Positions 16,776-25,146 of a stretch of DNA of 64,000 nucleotides are shown piece after piece. The notes beneath the pieces are model-generated. The model made no database searches. It was not told where the DNA came from and saw only the letters and a list, made by a program, of their open reading frames with translations. How positions within the stretch are numbered: position 1 is the stretch's first letter; each line of letters opens with the position of its first letter. The translations under genes were made by a program, and so were the position numbers. Source of the DNA: Mesorhizobium sp. B4-1-3 (lineage in GTDB: Bacteria > Pseudomonadota > Alphaproteobacteria > Rhizobiales > Rhizobiaceae); assembly GCF_006439355.1 (NCBI RefSeq), contig NZ_VFTG01000006.1:1-64000 (forward strand), given 5' to 3'.

Positions 16776-19415
16776 ATGTCGGGCTTTTCCGAAGACATGC
16801 CTTTTTTCGATGAACCGAATGCGCGGCCGGCGGCGGCCCCATCGGGCATAGCCGCGCGCGCCATGGCGGCGCGCAGCGGCCAGAACAGCGCGCCCGATTA
16901 TCTGAAGGGCCTGAACCCCGAACAGCGGCTCGCGGTCGAGACGACCGAAGGCCCGGTTCTGGTGCTGGCCGGCGCCGGCACCGGCAAGACGCGGGTGCTG
17001 ACGACGCGCATCGCCCACATCCTCGCCACAGGCAGGGCCTTCCCTTCGCAGATCCTGGCCGTCACCTTCACCAACAAGGCCGCGCGCGAGATGAAGCAGC
17101 GCATCGGCTTCCTGATCGGTGAAGGCAACGTCGAAGGCATGCCCTGGCTCGGCACGTTCCATTCGATCGGCGTCAAGCTCCTGCGCCGGCATGCCGAATT
17201 GGCCGGGCTGAAATCCGACTTCACCATCCTCGACACCGACGACGTGGTGCGGCTGATCAAGCAGCTGATCCAGGCCGAGGGGCTGGACGACAAGCGCTGG
17301 CCGGCCAAGACCTTCGCCCAGATGCTCGACAACTGGAAGAACAAGGGGCTTGGCCCCGACGAGATTCCGGAAGGTGATGCGCGCAGCTTCGGCAACGGCA
17401 AGGGCCGCCAGCTCTACAAGGCCTATCAGGAACGGCTGCAGACGCTGAATTCCTGCGACTTCGGCGACCTGCTCTACCATCCGATCCGCATCTTCCGCGC
17501 CTATCCGGACGTGCTGAAGGAGTATCACCGCAAGTTCAAATACATACTGGTCGACGAGTACCAGGACACCAACACCGCGCAGTACATGTGGCTAAGGCTG
17601 TTGGCGCAGCGGCCCAATTCTGGGCGCGGCCCATTGGCCGAAGGCCGCAAGCCCGACCGGGCGTCGGTCGGTCAGACCGCCCCCGCGGAGGCCAGCGAGC
17701 GAAGCGAGCGCGCGGCCGTGAGCGAGAACAAAGTCAACATCTGCTGCGTCGGCGACGACGACCAGTCGATCTATGGCTGGCGCGGCGCCGAAGTCGACAA
17801 CATCCTGCGCTTCGACAAGGATTTTCCCGGCGCCACCATCATCCGGCTGGAGCGCAACTACCGCTCCACCGCCCATATTCTGGGCGCTGCCTCGCACCTC
17901 ATCGCCCACAATGAGGGCCGCTTCGGCAAGACGCTGTTCACCGACCGCGACGACCCCGAGGACGATAAGGTGCATGTCCACGCCGCCTGGGACTCGGAGG
18001 AAGAGGCGAGGGCCATCGGCGACGCTATCGAGGCCTATCAGCGCCAGAAGCACAATCTCAACGACATGGCGATCCTGGTGCGCGCCTCCTTCCAGATGCG
18101 CGCCTTCGAAGACCGCTTCATTACGCTCGGCCTCAACTACCGCGTCATCGGCGGCCCGCGCTTCTACGAGCGCCTGGAAATCCGCGACGCGCTGGCCTTC
18201 TTCCGCGTTGTCGCCAATGGCGGCGACGACCTCGCTTTCGAGCGCATCGTCAACGTGCCGAAGCGGGGACTCGGCGAAGCCACCATCCGCCAGATCCACG
18301 ACACGGCGCGCGCCATGCGCGTGCCGATGCTGGAAGCGGCCGCGACGCTTGCCGAAAGCGACGAGCTGAAGCCGAAGCCGCGCGCCGCACTGCGCGAGGT
18401 CGCCGCCAATTTTGAGCGCTGGCAAAAGGCGTTGGAAACCACCCCGCACACCGAACTCGCCGAGACCATCCTGGAGGAGAGCGGCTACACCGACTTGTGG
18501 AAGAACGACCGTTCGGCGGAGGCGCCCGGACGGCTGGAAAACCTCAAGGAGCTGATCCGCTCCATGGAGGAGTATGAATCGCTCCGTTCCTTCCTCGAGC
18601 ACGTGGCGCTGGTCATGGATGCCGAGCAGAATGCCGAGCAGGACGCCGTCTCGATCATGACGCTGCATTCGGCCAAGGGGCTCGAATTCGAGACGGTTTT
18701 TCTCCCCGGCTGGGAGGAAGGCCTGTTTCCGCACCAACGCGCGCTGGACGAAGGCGGCCGTTCCGGCCTGGAGGAGGAACGCCGGCTCGCCTATGTCGGC
18801 CTGACGCGGGCGAAAAAGAACCTGCATATCTGGTTCGTCTCCAACCGCCAGATTCACGGCCTCTGGCAATCGACGATCCCGTCGCGCTTCGTCGACGAAT
18901 TGCCCGAAACCCATGTCGATATCGCCGACGGCGGTAACAGCTACGGCGGCTACGGCAATCCCTATGGCGGCGGCACCTTCGCTTCCGGGCGCGGTGGCGG
19001 CCGGCAGAATCCCTACGGCGCCTCGCGCTTCGACAATGTCGGCGCCAAGGACCAGGGCAGTTTTTCCAACACCTATGCCACGCCCGGCTGGCAGCGCGCG
19101 CAGGCGAACCGCACCGAGGCGACCGACCGCAACTGGGGCACCCGCTCCGGCCACCAGGTCGAACGCATCGGCTATGGCGAGACCGATAGCGGCTACGGCG
19201 CCGGCCGCACCTCGGTGAAGGGCCGCACCATCGAGGGCGAGCTGGTCGCCAAATCCGTCGCCGACACGCCCTCCGCCTTCAATGTCGGCGACCGCGTCTT
19301 CCACCAGAAATTCGGCAACGGCAACATCGCCGCCATCGACGGCAACAAGCTCACCATCGACTTCGACAAGGCCGGGCAAAAGCGCGTGCTGGATGGGTTT
19401 GTCGCGCCGGTGTGA
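16776..19415 (+). CDS. uvrD: ATP-dependent DNA helicase UvrD/PcrA
   Basis: An 879-residue superfamily-1 3'-5' helicase for nucleotide-excision and mismatch repair. Walker A GAGTGKT is at 66-72, motif II DEYQDTN near 259, QSIYGWRGAE after about residue 330, and motifs IV-VI follow (for example LERNYRST, VSIMTLHSAKGLEF, EEERRLAYVGLTRAK). The C-terminal region holds a Gly/Tyr/Asn-rich low-complexity linker and a Tudor-like end (VGDRVFHQKFGNGNIAAIDGNKLTIDFDKAG) as in PcrA. Residues 281-318 are an insert absent from the motif spacing expected of UvrD (see separate entry). It starts 56 bases after the monooxygenase, with a hairpin near 16750-16772 between them. Confidence 0.96.
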   Translation: MSGFSEDMPFFDEPNARPAAAPSGIAARAMAARSGQNSAPDYLKGLNPEQRLAVETTEGPVLVLAGAGTGKTRVLTTRIAHILATGRAFPSQILAVTFTNKAAREMKQRIGFLIGEGNVEGMPWLGTFHSIGVKLLRRHAELAGLKSDFTILDTDDVVRLIKQLIQAEGLDDKRWPAKTFAQMLDNWKNKGLGPDEIPEGDARSFGNGKGRQLYKAYQERLQTLNSCDFGDLLYHPIRIFRAYPDVLKEYHRKFKYILVDEYQDTNTAQYMWLRLLAQRPNSGRGPLAEGRKPDRASVGQTAPAEASERSERAAVSENKVNICCVGDDDQSIYGWRGAEVDNILRFDKDFPGATIIRLERNYRSTAHILGAASHLIAHNEGRFGKTLFTDRDDPEDDKVHVHAAWDSEEEARAIGDAIEAYQRQKHNLNDMAILVRASFQMRAFEDRFITLGLNYRVIGGPRFYERLEIRDALAFFRVVANGGDDLAFERIVNVPKRGLGEATIRQIHDTARAMRVPMLEAAATLAESDELKPKPRAALREVAANFERWQKALETTPHTELAETILEESGYTDLWKNDRSAEAPGRLENLKELIRSMEEYESLRSFLEHVALVMDAEQNAEQDAVSIMTLHSAKGLEFETVFLPGWEEGLFPHQRALDEGGRSGLEEERRLAYVGLTRAKKNLHIWFVSNRQIHGLWQSTIPSRFVDELPETHVDIADGGNSYGGYGNPYGGGTFASGRGGGRQNPYGASRFDNVGAKDQGSFSNTYATPGWQRAQANRTEATDRNWGTRSGHQVERIGYGETDSGYGAGRTSVKGRTIEGELVAKSVADTPSAFNVGDRVFHQKFGNGNIAAIDGNKLTIDFDKAGQKRVLDGFVAPV
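17616..17729 (+). repeat. In-frame palindromic insert inside uvrD
   Basis: About 114 bases between motif II and the QSIYGWRGAE motif encode roughly residues 281-318, a Gly/Arg/Ser/Glu/Ala-rich stretch containing EASERSERAA. The DNA has inverted repeats (GCGGCC at 17627-17632 with GGCCGC at 17643-17648, and a GCGAGCGAAGCGAGCG palindrome-like run near 17695-17710) resembling intergenic repeats rather than helicase code. The reading frame is kept. The insert would lie in a surface loop next to the ATPase core. Confidence 0.6.
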
Positions 19416-19424
19416 TCGGCCTCC

Positions 19425-19550
19425 TCACCTGTACCTTGCCTGGTTCCATTTATGGCCGAGCAGCGACAGGATGATGATCAGCCCGTTCAAGAACTGCACG
19501 TAGAGCCGCTCAGGCCCGCCGCCGCTTGAGCCGTCTTTTTCCTTCTCCAC
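19425..19550 (-). CDS. Possible tiny membrane protein or gene remnant
   Basis: In the 269-base gap after uvrD the minus strand keeps a 42-codon frame from GTG 19550 to a TGA at 19425-19427. The product would be about 41 residues: a short charged/Gly-rich start, a hydrophobic segment FLNGLIIILSLLG and a basic end HKWNQARYR. Codon use looks normal for the region. There is no convincing ribosome site, and the start lies within a hairpin, so it could be a gene fragment or chance. Confidence 0.2.
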   Translation of the reverse strand: MEKEKDGSSGGGPERLYVQFLNGLIIILSLLGHKWNQARYR

Positions 19551-19566
19551 TTGTGGGAGAAGGAAA
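19538..19566. repeat. Perfect 11-bp stem hairpin, pyrimidine/purine arms
   Basis: TTTCCTTCTCC (19538-19548) pairs perfectly with GGAGAAGGAAA (19556-19566) across a 7-base loop. Similar CCTTCTCC-GGAGAAGG hairpins are, from memory, a common dispersed repeat in rhizobia. It follows uvrD but lacks a U-tract after the stem, so it is not a standard terminator. Confidence 0.6.
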
Positions 19567-19684
19567 GTGTCACGCAACCATCACGTTCACGTCCTAGACC
19601 GCTCGACGGCAAGGGCTGCCCGCATCGTCGATGCCGCGCCCTTTTCAGCCAATGGCCGCTCTGCTCGTCAAGAAGGGGATATCC

Positions 19685-21166
19685 ATGAAACATCTCACCC
19701 GAATCGTCGCACTCGGCGCGGCACTCGCGCTGTTCAGCGCCATGACGCCGGCGCTCGCCGATGGCGTCGCCTGTGTCAACAAGGGGCTGGTCGGCGTCGG
19801 CCGCATTCCGGCGAGCCAGAAGGACAAGTTCGGCGAGACTTTCGGTTCGGGTTCCGGCATGTCGATCGACACCAAGTCCTGGGCCCGCGACGGCGCGGGC
19901 TACAAGGGTTCGCTCTGGCTGCTGCCGGACCGCGGCTACAATGTCGTCGGCACTACGGACTACCGCCCGCGACTCAACACCATTTCGATCGAGCTGACCC
20001 CGACCGCTCCCGGCGCGGCGCCCGCCGCCGGACAGGAACAGTCCGGCGTCAAGGCGACGCTCGCCGACACCATGCTCCTGACCGACGACAAGGGCGCCGA
20101 CGCCACCGGCCTCGATCCGCTGAACGGCGTGCGCGAAGCCGCCGGCGGCATGCCGATCCTGCCGCAGGCCGACAACGGCAAGCTGGCACTGGATGACGAA
20201 GCGATCGTGCGCCTGCACGATGGCACCATGTTCATCTCCGACGAATACGGCCCCAATATCTACCGCTTCTCGGCCGACGGCCGCCTGATGTCCGCCACCC
20301 AGCCGCCCGCGGCACTGGTGCCGATGCGCCACGGGAAGCCGAACTTCGCTTCCGACAATCCTGGCCCGGGCGCGGTCGAGCCCGATCCGAAGGATCCCGA
20401 GACCGGCCGCCAGAACAACCAGGGCCTCGAAGGCATGTCGATGACGCCGGACGGCAAGTTTCTGATTGCTGTGCTGCAGTCGGCCGCCCGCCAGGACGGT
20501 GGCGATTCCGGCTCGACGCGCCAGAACACCCGCGCGCTGGTCTATGACGCCTCCGATCTCGCCCACCTCAAGCTGGCGCATGAATATGTCGTCCCGCTGC
20601 CGGTGTTCAAGGACGCCAAGGGCAAGACCAAGGTGGCCGCGCAGAGCGAGATCGTTGCGCTTTCCGACAAGAGCTTCCTGATGCTGGCGCGCGACTCGGG
20701 CAACGGCCAGGGCCGGAAGGGCGACGAGTCGCTCTACCGCAAGATCGAGATCGTCGACCTTTCCGCCGCCACCGACATCGCCAACGGACCGTTCGACGCC
20801 GCCGACAAGCCGGTCGCGCCGAAGGGCGTGCTCGACCCGTCGGTGACGCCGGCCAAGCTGACCTCCTTCATCGACATCAACGACAAGGGCGAGCTCGGCC
20901 GCTTCGGCCTGCACAACGGCGCGCCGAACGACAAGAACAACCTCTCGGAGAAGTGGGAGGCGATGTCGCTGGTCAGCATGCTCGATCCGAAGCTGCCCGA
21001 CGACTATTTCCTGTTCGTCGCCAACGACAACGACTTCCTCACCCAGGACGGCTTCCAGGTCGGCGCGCCCTACAAGGCCGAGGACGGCGCCGATGTCGAC
21101 ACCACTTTCCTGGTCTATCAGGTCACCCTGCCTGGACTTTCCGGGAACAGCCTCGCCGCGAACTAG
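19685..21166 (+). CDS. Secreted esterase-like phytase-family protein
   Basis: A 493-residue exported protein. A Sec signal peptide (MKHLTRIVALGAALALFSAM ending in PALA) precedes the mature part. The body has the beta-propeller features of the esterase-like/phytase-like family: WLLPDRGYNVVGTTDYRPRLN, LHDGTMFISDEYGPNIYRFSADG, NNQGLEGMSMTPDGKFLIAVLQS, and late KWEAMSLVSMLDPKLPDDYFLFVANDND. Members are predicted periplasmic phosphoesterases or esterases; the substrate is unproven. ATG 19685, behind AAGGGGATATCC, is preferred over the upstream in-frame ATG at 19631 because the signal peptide starts exactly there. Confidence 0.85.
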   Translation: MKHLTRIVALGAALALFSAMTPALADGVACVNKGLVGVGRIPASQKDKFGETFGSGSGMSIDTKSWARDGAGYKGSLWLLPDRGYNVVGTTDYRPRLNTISIELTPTAPGAAPAAGQEQSGVKATLADTMLLTDDKGADATGLDPLNGVREAAGGMPILPQADNGKLALDDEAIVRLHDGTMFISDEYGPNIYRFSADGRLMSATQPPAALVPMRHGKPNFASDNPGPGAVEPDPKDPETGRQNNQGLEGMSMTPDGKFLIAVLQSAARQDGGDSGSTRQNTRALVYDASDLAHLKLAHEYVVPLPVFKDAKGKTKVAAQSEIVALSDKSFLMLARDSGNGQGRKGDESLYRKIEIVDLSAATDIANGPFDAADKPVAPKGVLDPSVTPAKLTSFIDINDKGELGRFGLHNGAPNDKNNLSEKWEAMSLVSMLDPKLPDDYFLFVANDNDFLTQDGFQVGAPYKAEDGADVDTTFLVYQVTLPGLSGNSLAAN

Positions 21167-21272
21167 TTCTGCTTCGGTCGCATGCCGGGCGGCATGCGGC
21201 CGAGCGCGGAAGGGATGCATGAGCGTCAGGCCTGCGGTAGCATCGCGGGCCTGATTCATTTTCGGTGCTGCC

Positions 21273-22739
21273 ATGGATGACAAAAAGCCCGCTCGCCGGC
21301 GGACCCACGACCTGACCAGCGGCCCTATCCCGCGCACGCTGCTTTTGTTCGCCCTGCCGGTGCTGGGCTCCAACGTGCTGCAATCGCTCAACGGCTCGAT
21401 CAACGCGGTCTGGGTCGGCCGCTTCCTCGGCGAGGCGGCGCTGACGGCGACGTCCAACGCCAATCTGGTGCTGTTCCTCATTCTCGGCACCGTCTTCGGC
21501 ATCGGCATGGCGGCGACCATCCTGGTGGCGCAGTCGGTCGGCGCCCGCGACCTGCCCGAGGCGAAGCGCATCGTCGGCACCAGCGCCACCTTCTTCTTCC
21601 TCGTCTCGGTCGTGTTCGCCGTCTGCGGCTGGATCTGGGTCGACGCCATCCTGACCGGGCTCGGCACGCCGGCCGATGCCTTGCCGCTGGCGCGCGCCTA
21701 TCTGCGCATCATCTTCGTCGCCGTGCCGATGATGAACCTCTTGTCCTTCGTCATGACCGTGCTGCGCGGCGCCGGCGACTCGCGAACCCCGTTCGTCTTC
21801 ATGGCGCTGGCGGTCGTGCTCGACGTCGTACTCAATCCGCTGCTGATCCGCGGCATCGGCCCCTTCCCCGCGCTCGGCATCGCCGGCTCGGCGACCTCGA
21901 CACTCATTGGCCAGACGGTGAGCGTCATCGCCATCCTGATCGTGCTTTATGCGCGCAAACATCCGCTGCGGCTGGCAGGCGCCGATCTCGCGCTGCTTAG
22001 GCCAGACCCAGCCTTGTTGCGCATCGTGGTCTTCAAGGGCGTCCCGATGGGCCTGCAGATGATCGTCATCTCTGCCGCCGCGCTCACCGTGATGGGCATC
22101 GTCAATTCCTATGGCTCGCAGGTCGCCGCCGCTTACGGCATCGCAGCCCAGCTCTGGACCTATATCCAGATGCCGGCTCTGGCGATCGGCGCCGCCGTTT
22201 CCTCTATGGCGGCGCAGAATGTCGGCGCCGGCCGGTGGGACCGCATCGGCAAGGTCGCGGCATCCGGCGTCGGCTTCAACCTGGTGCTGACAGGCGCGCT
22301 GGTGGCGCTGCTTTTCGCTTTCGACCGCCCGGTGCTCAGCCTCTTCCTCAGCAACGACAGTGCGGCGATCGACATCGCCGCCCACATCAACAAGGTGGCG
22401 TCCTGGTCGTTCATCCTGTTCGGCGTCACGATCGTGCTGTTCGCCACGGTGCGCGCCACCGGCGCCGTCATGCCGCCGCTCATCATCCTGATCATCTCGG
22501 TGTTGATCATCCGCACCGGCTTTGCCTATTCCATGCGCAGCGTTATCGGCCAGGAGGCGCTGTGGTGGAGCTTTCCGGCCGGCTCGATCGCCTCGCTCGT
22601 GCTCGCCGCAGCCTATTACCGCTTCGGTCGCTGGCGCACGATGCATATGATCGAGGACCGGCCGGCCGCCGGCGAGCCGCCCGACACCGGCCTCGGCGTG
22701 CCGCGGCAGCGTGCGCAACTCCTGCCGGAAACCGAATAG
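21273..22739 (+). CDS. MATE-family multidrug efflux transporter
   Basis: A 488-residue inner-membrane protein with about twelve hydrophobic segments in two similar halves. The start, LTSGPIPRTLLLFALPVLGSNVLQSLNGSINAVWVGRFLGEAALTA, is the classic NorM/DinF-type MATE N-terminus (pore helix 1 with the P-x-x-x-x-x-x-Q-x-x pattern and the W-V-G-R-x-L-G loop). MATE proteins export cationic drugs or metabolites in exchange for sodium ions or protons. It follows the phytase-like gene by 106 bases and converges on an MFS gene 8 bases beyond its stop. Confidence 0.92.
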   Translation: MDDKKPARRRTHDLTSGPIPRTLLLFALPVLGSNVLQSLNGSINAVWVGRFLGEAALTATSNANLVLFLILGTVFGIGMAATILVAQSVGARDLPEAKRIVGTSATFFFLVSVVFAVCGWIWVDAILTGLGTPADALPLARAYLRIIFVAVPMMNLLSFVMTVLRGAGDSRTPFVFMALAVVLDVVLNPLLIRGIGPFPALGIAGSATSTLIGQTVSVIAILIVLYARKHPLRLAGADLALLRPDPALLRIVVFKGVPMGLQMIVISAAALTVMGIVNSYGSQVAAAYGIAAQLWTYIQMPALAIGAAVSSMAAQNVGAGRWDRIGKVAASGVGFNLVLTGALVALLFAFDRPVLSLFLSNDSAAIDIAAHINKVASWSFILFGVTIVLFATVRATGAVMPPLIILIISVLIIRTGFAYSMRSVIGQEALWWSFPAGSIASLVLAAAYYRFGRWRTMHMIEDRPAAGEPPDTGLGVPRQRAQLLPETE

Positions 22740-22746
22740 CTAAAAC

Positions 22747-23955
22747 CTACCGCGCGTATCTGGCGCCGAAGCCAAGCGCCACCAGCGAAAAGACGATGAT
22801 CATGCCGGCAAAAGCCAGGCTTGCCACGGTGGCGCTCGCCAGGCTCGACAGGATGCCGATGCCGATCACCGGCAACGCGTTGCCGCAGAAACAGCAGATG
22901 AAGAAAGCCGAGACCACCTCGGCGCGGCGGTCGGCCGGCGCGATCTGATTCACCACCTGCAAGCCGCCGCGATAACCGAGCGCCGCCGCCACGCCGCACA
23001 CCGCCGTCGCCGCGATCATCAAGGCCATCGAGGCATAAACCTGTGCCGCCACGACCAGCGCCACGGCCGGGATCATCATCGCCAGCGCGGCAAGCATGGT
23101 GGAGCGGGCGGACAACCGGGCGGTGCCGACAATCGTCGCCGCCGCCACGACTGACAATTCGAAGAACAGGCCACCGGCCTCCGCGTGATTGGTTGCATGG
23201 AGCTGCTGCGCCAGGATGCTCGGCGCCAGCGCCGCATAAAAACCGACCAGCGCCATGGCGCCGAAGCCGGTCACCGCCGGCGCCACGAATTGCGCGCGGA
23301 TATCGTCGGGCACCGAGAGCCGTGGCCGCAGCGAAACGGCCGAGAACCGTCCGGGTCTGGAGACCGTTTCCCGCGTGCGCCAGATCAGCACGGTGACCAG
23401 CGCAAGCAGCACGAGATAGACGGCGAATGTCAGCCTCAGCGGCCAGGGCGCGTACTGGGCGAGCAGCCCCGCCATGAGTGCGCCGACCCCGAGACCGATG
23501 AAGTTGGTGCTGGTGGCGATGATGGCGGCGCGCGACTTGTCCTTGCCTTCGATCAGTTCGGCAAGCCAGGCGGTGCCCGCACCCGCGCCGACACCGATGC
23601 CAAGCCCGCTGAGGACGCGTGCGACATCGAGCCAGGCGAGGTTCTCGGCAAACAGGAAAAACAGCGCGCTGACCACGGCAACACCCATCGCGGCGAGCGC
23701 GGCGGGACGGCGGCCGACGACGTCGGAGACCCGTCCGAAAAACAGCAGCGCCGCCAGGTTGCCGACGACGTAGACGGCATAAACCAGCGTCAGCGTGATT
23801 TGCGAGAAACCGAAGGCCTGCTTGTAGATCACGTAAAGCGGGGTCAGCGCGGTGCTGCCGGCGAACAGCGCGGCGATCATGGCGGCGACGGCGGCCATCG
23901 CGGCGCGCCCGCCAAGTTCGTTGTCACGCGTCAGGGTTTGAGCGTAGCTGGTCAT
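22747..23955 (-). CDS. MFS transporter
   Basis: A 402-residue major-facilitator transporter with about twelve membrane helices. The loop 2-3 motif A reads GRVSDVVGRRP, and the helix-5 motif GVGAGAGTAWLAELIEG resembles the efflux-type motif C region. Proton-coupled drug or metabolite export is most likely. ATG 23955 follows CGGAG. It is divergent from the TMEM175-like gene, and the 135-base gap between them should hold both promoters. Confidence 0.88.
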   Translation of the reverse strand: MTSYAQTLTRDNELGGRAAMAAVAAMIAALFAGSTALTPLYVIYKQAFGFSQITLTLVYAVYVVGNLAALLFFGRVSDVVGRRPAALAAMGVAVVSALFFLFAENLAWLDVARVLSGLGIGVGAGAGTAWLAELIEGKDKSRAAIIATSTNFIGLGVGALMAGLLAQYAPWPLRLTFAVYLVLLALVTVLIWRTRETVSRPGRFSAVSLRPRLSVPDDIRAQFVAPAVTGFGAMALVGFYAALAPSILAQQLHATNHAEAGGLFFELSVVAAATIVGTARLSARSTMLAALAMMIPAVALVVAAQVYASMALMIAATAVCGVAAALGYRGGLQVVNQIAPADRRAEVVSAFFICCFCGNALPVIGIGILSSLASATVASLAFAGMIIVFSLVALGFGARYAR

Positions 23956-24090
23956 GGCGAGCTCCGAGGTTGCAAGCCCAACGCCGATATAATGGCGCCG
24001 TTCCAGCCGGCGAACGCCCTCCTGACAATTCCGGCAGGATGGTCAGGCGCGGCATCCTCTCGTAACGTCTACGCAGAGCGAGGAGGAATC

Positions 24091-24666
24091 ATGGGCAAGG
24101 GACGGGTCGAGGCATTCACCGATGGCGTCGTCGCCATCATCATCACCATCATGGTGCTGGAGCTGAAGGTGCCGCACGGCGAGGATTTTTCCGCCCTTTT
24201 GCCGCAGTGGCCGATCTTCTTCTGCTATGTGCTCTCCTTTATCAATGTCGGCATCTACTGGAACAACCTGCACAACATGTTCCACACCGTGCAGCGTGTC
24301 GACGGACGCGTGCTCTGGGCTAATCTCAACCTTCTGTTCTGGCTGTCGCTGATGCCGGTGACCACCGCCTTCATGGGCGAAAATGAATTCGCACCGGCGC
24401 CCGTGGCGGTTTACGGCATCGACCTCGCGCTTTGCGCCGTCGCCTACACCATCCTGGTCATTAAACTGCGCCATCTGCACGGCGCCGACACACCCTTTGC
24501 CAAGGCGGTGGGCCACGACAACAAAGGCAAGATCTCGCTGGCGCTCTACATCGCCGCGGTCTTGCTCAGCTTCCTCAACCAGTGGATCAGCGTGGCGATC
24601 TACGTGCTTGTAGCGGCGATCTGGTTCGCACCAGACAAGCGCTTCGAGAGACTGATCGAAAAATAG
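24091..24666 (+). CDS. TMEM175-family potassium channel-like protein (DUF1211)
   Basis: A 191-residue membrane protein with about six hydrophobic segments. The start MGKGRVEAFTDGVVAIIITIMVLELKVP carries the R-x-x-x-F-(S/T)-D signature of helix 1 of TMEM175 proteins (Arg5, Phe9, Thr10, Asp11), the pore-lining helix of this unusual potassium channel family. Bacterial members form tetramers. The ATG at 24091 has a perfect AGGAGG six bases upstream. It converges with a small gene whose stop is only four bases past its own. Confidence 0.88.
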   Translation: MGKGRVEAFTDGVVAIIITIMVLELKVPHGEDFSALLPQWPIFFCYVLSFINVGIYWNNLHNMFHTVQRVDGRVLWANLNLLFWLSLMPVTTAFMGENEFAPAPVAVYGIDLALCAVAYTILVIKLRHLHGADTPFAKAVGHDNKGKISLALYIAAVLLSFLNQWISVAIYVLVAAIWFAPDKRFERLIEK

Positions 24667-24669
24667 AGC

Positions 24670-24951
24670 TTACTTGCGCATCGCCTTGAGCTTCTCGGCG
24701 GCCGAGGCGGCAAGGTCGGCATAGCGTTCCTCCAGCCGCTCGGCCGCCTTGATGATCGAAAAGTCATGGCCGAACTTCTCCAGCGCCAGCCGCAGCTTTT
24801 CGGCGAAATCCGCCTGCTTCTCCAGCGCCTCGAACAGTGTTTTCACCTGCGCCTCGCTGATATCGGGATTGGCGAGCATCTTCGGCACCTCGCGACTCAT
24901 CTGGTCGCCGTCGGCGGTCTGCTCCTTCAGAATTTCGATCCAATCACTCAA
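24670..24951 (-). CDS. Hypothetical helical protein
   Basis: A 93-residue, highly charged and probably all-helical cytoplasmic protein (MSDWIEILKEQTADGDQMSREVPKMLA at the start, LEERYADLAASAAEKLKAM at the end). The start appears to be TTG 24951, with AAGGAG eight bases upstream. No family is recognised. It is divergent from the SDR gene, and its upstream region contains the short tandem repeat. Confidence 0.6.
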   Translation of the reverse strand: MSDWIEILKEQTADGDQMSREVPKMLANPDISEAQVKTLFEALEKQADFAEKLRLALEKFGHDFSIIKAAERLEERYADLAASAAEKLKAMRK

Positions 24952-25004
24952 ATGCCGAGCTCCTTTTTCAGGACAGCATGCGCGGCAGGCGCAGCGATGG
25001 TCAA

Positions 25005-25072
25005 CCCGTTGCGGCTGTCGCCGTCACCCGTTGCGGCTGTCGTCGTGAACCCGTTGCGGCAATCGCCGTCGC
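25005..25072. repeat. Three imperfect 22-23-bp tandem copies
   Basis: CCCGTTGCGGCTGTCGCCGT begins at 25005 and recurs in altered form at 25027 and 25050, so the unit is about 22-23 bp. The copies lie in the divergent gap between the small helical gene and the SDR gene. Three copies at a two-turn helical spacing could be protein sites or simple slippage. Confidence 0.7.
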
Positions 25073-25146
25073 TGTCGGGACGAACCAGCCTTGCCTCTGC
25101 GGCGCCCGACGCTAAGTTCGGCCCGACCCGAGCAAGGATGGAAATC

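Noticed and set aside
17592..19379. 595-codon minus-strand frame opposite uvrD
   Set aside because: It mirrors an intact helicase gene.
19487..21667. 726-codon minus-strand frame across the phytase-like and MATE genes
   Set aside because: It overlaps two convincing genes on the plus strand and shows no domain, signal or ribosome site.
23185..24666. Long N-terminal extension of the TMEM175-like gene (start at 23185)
   Set aside because: The extension is the mirror of the MFS gene; ATG 24091 has a perfect AGGAGG and begins with the family signature.
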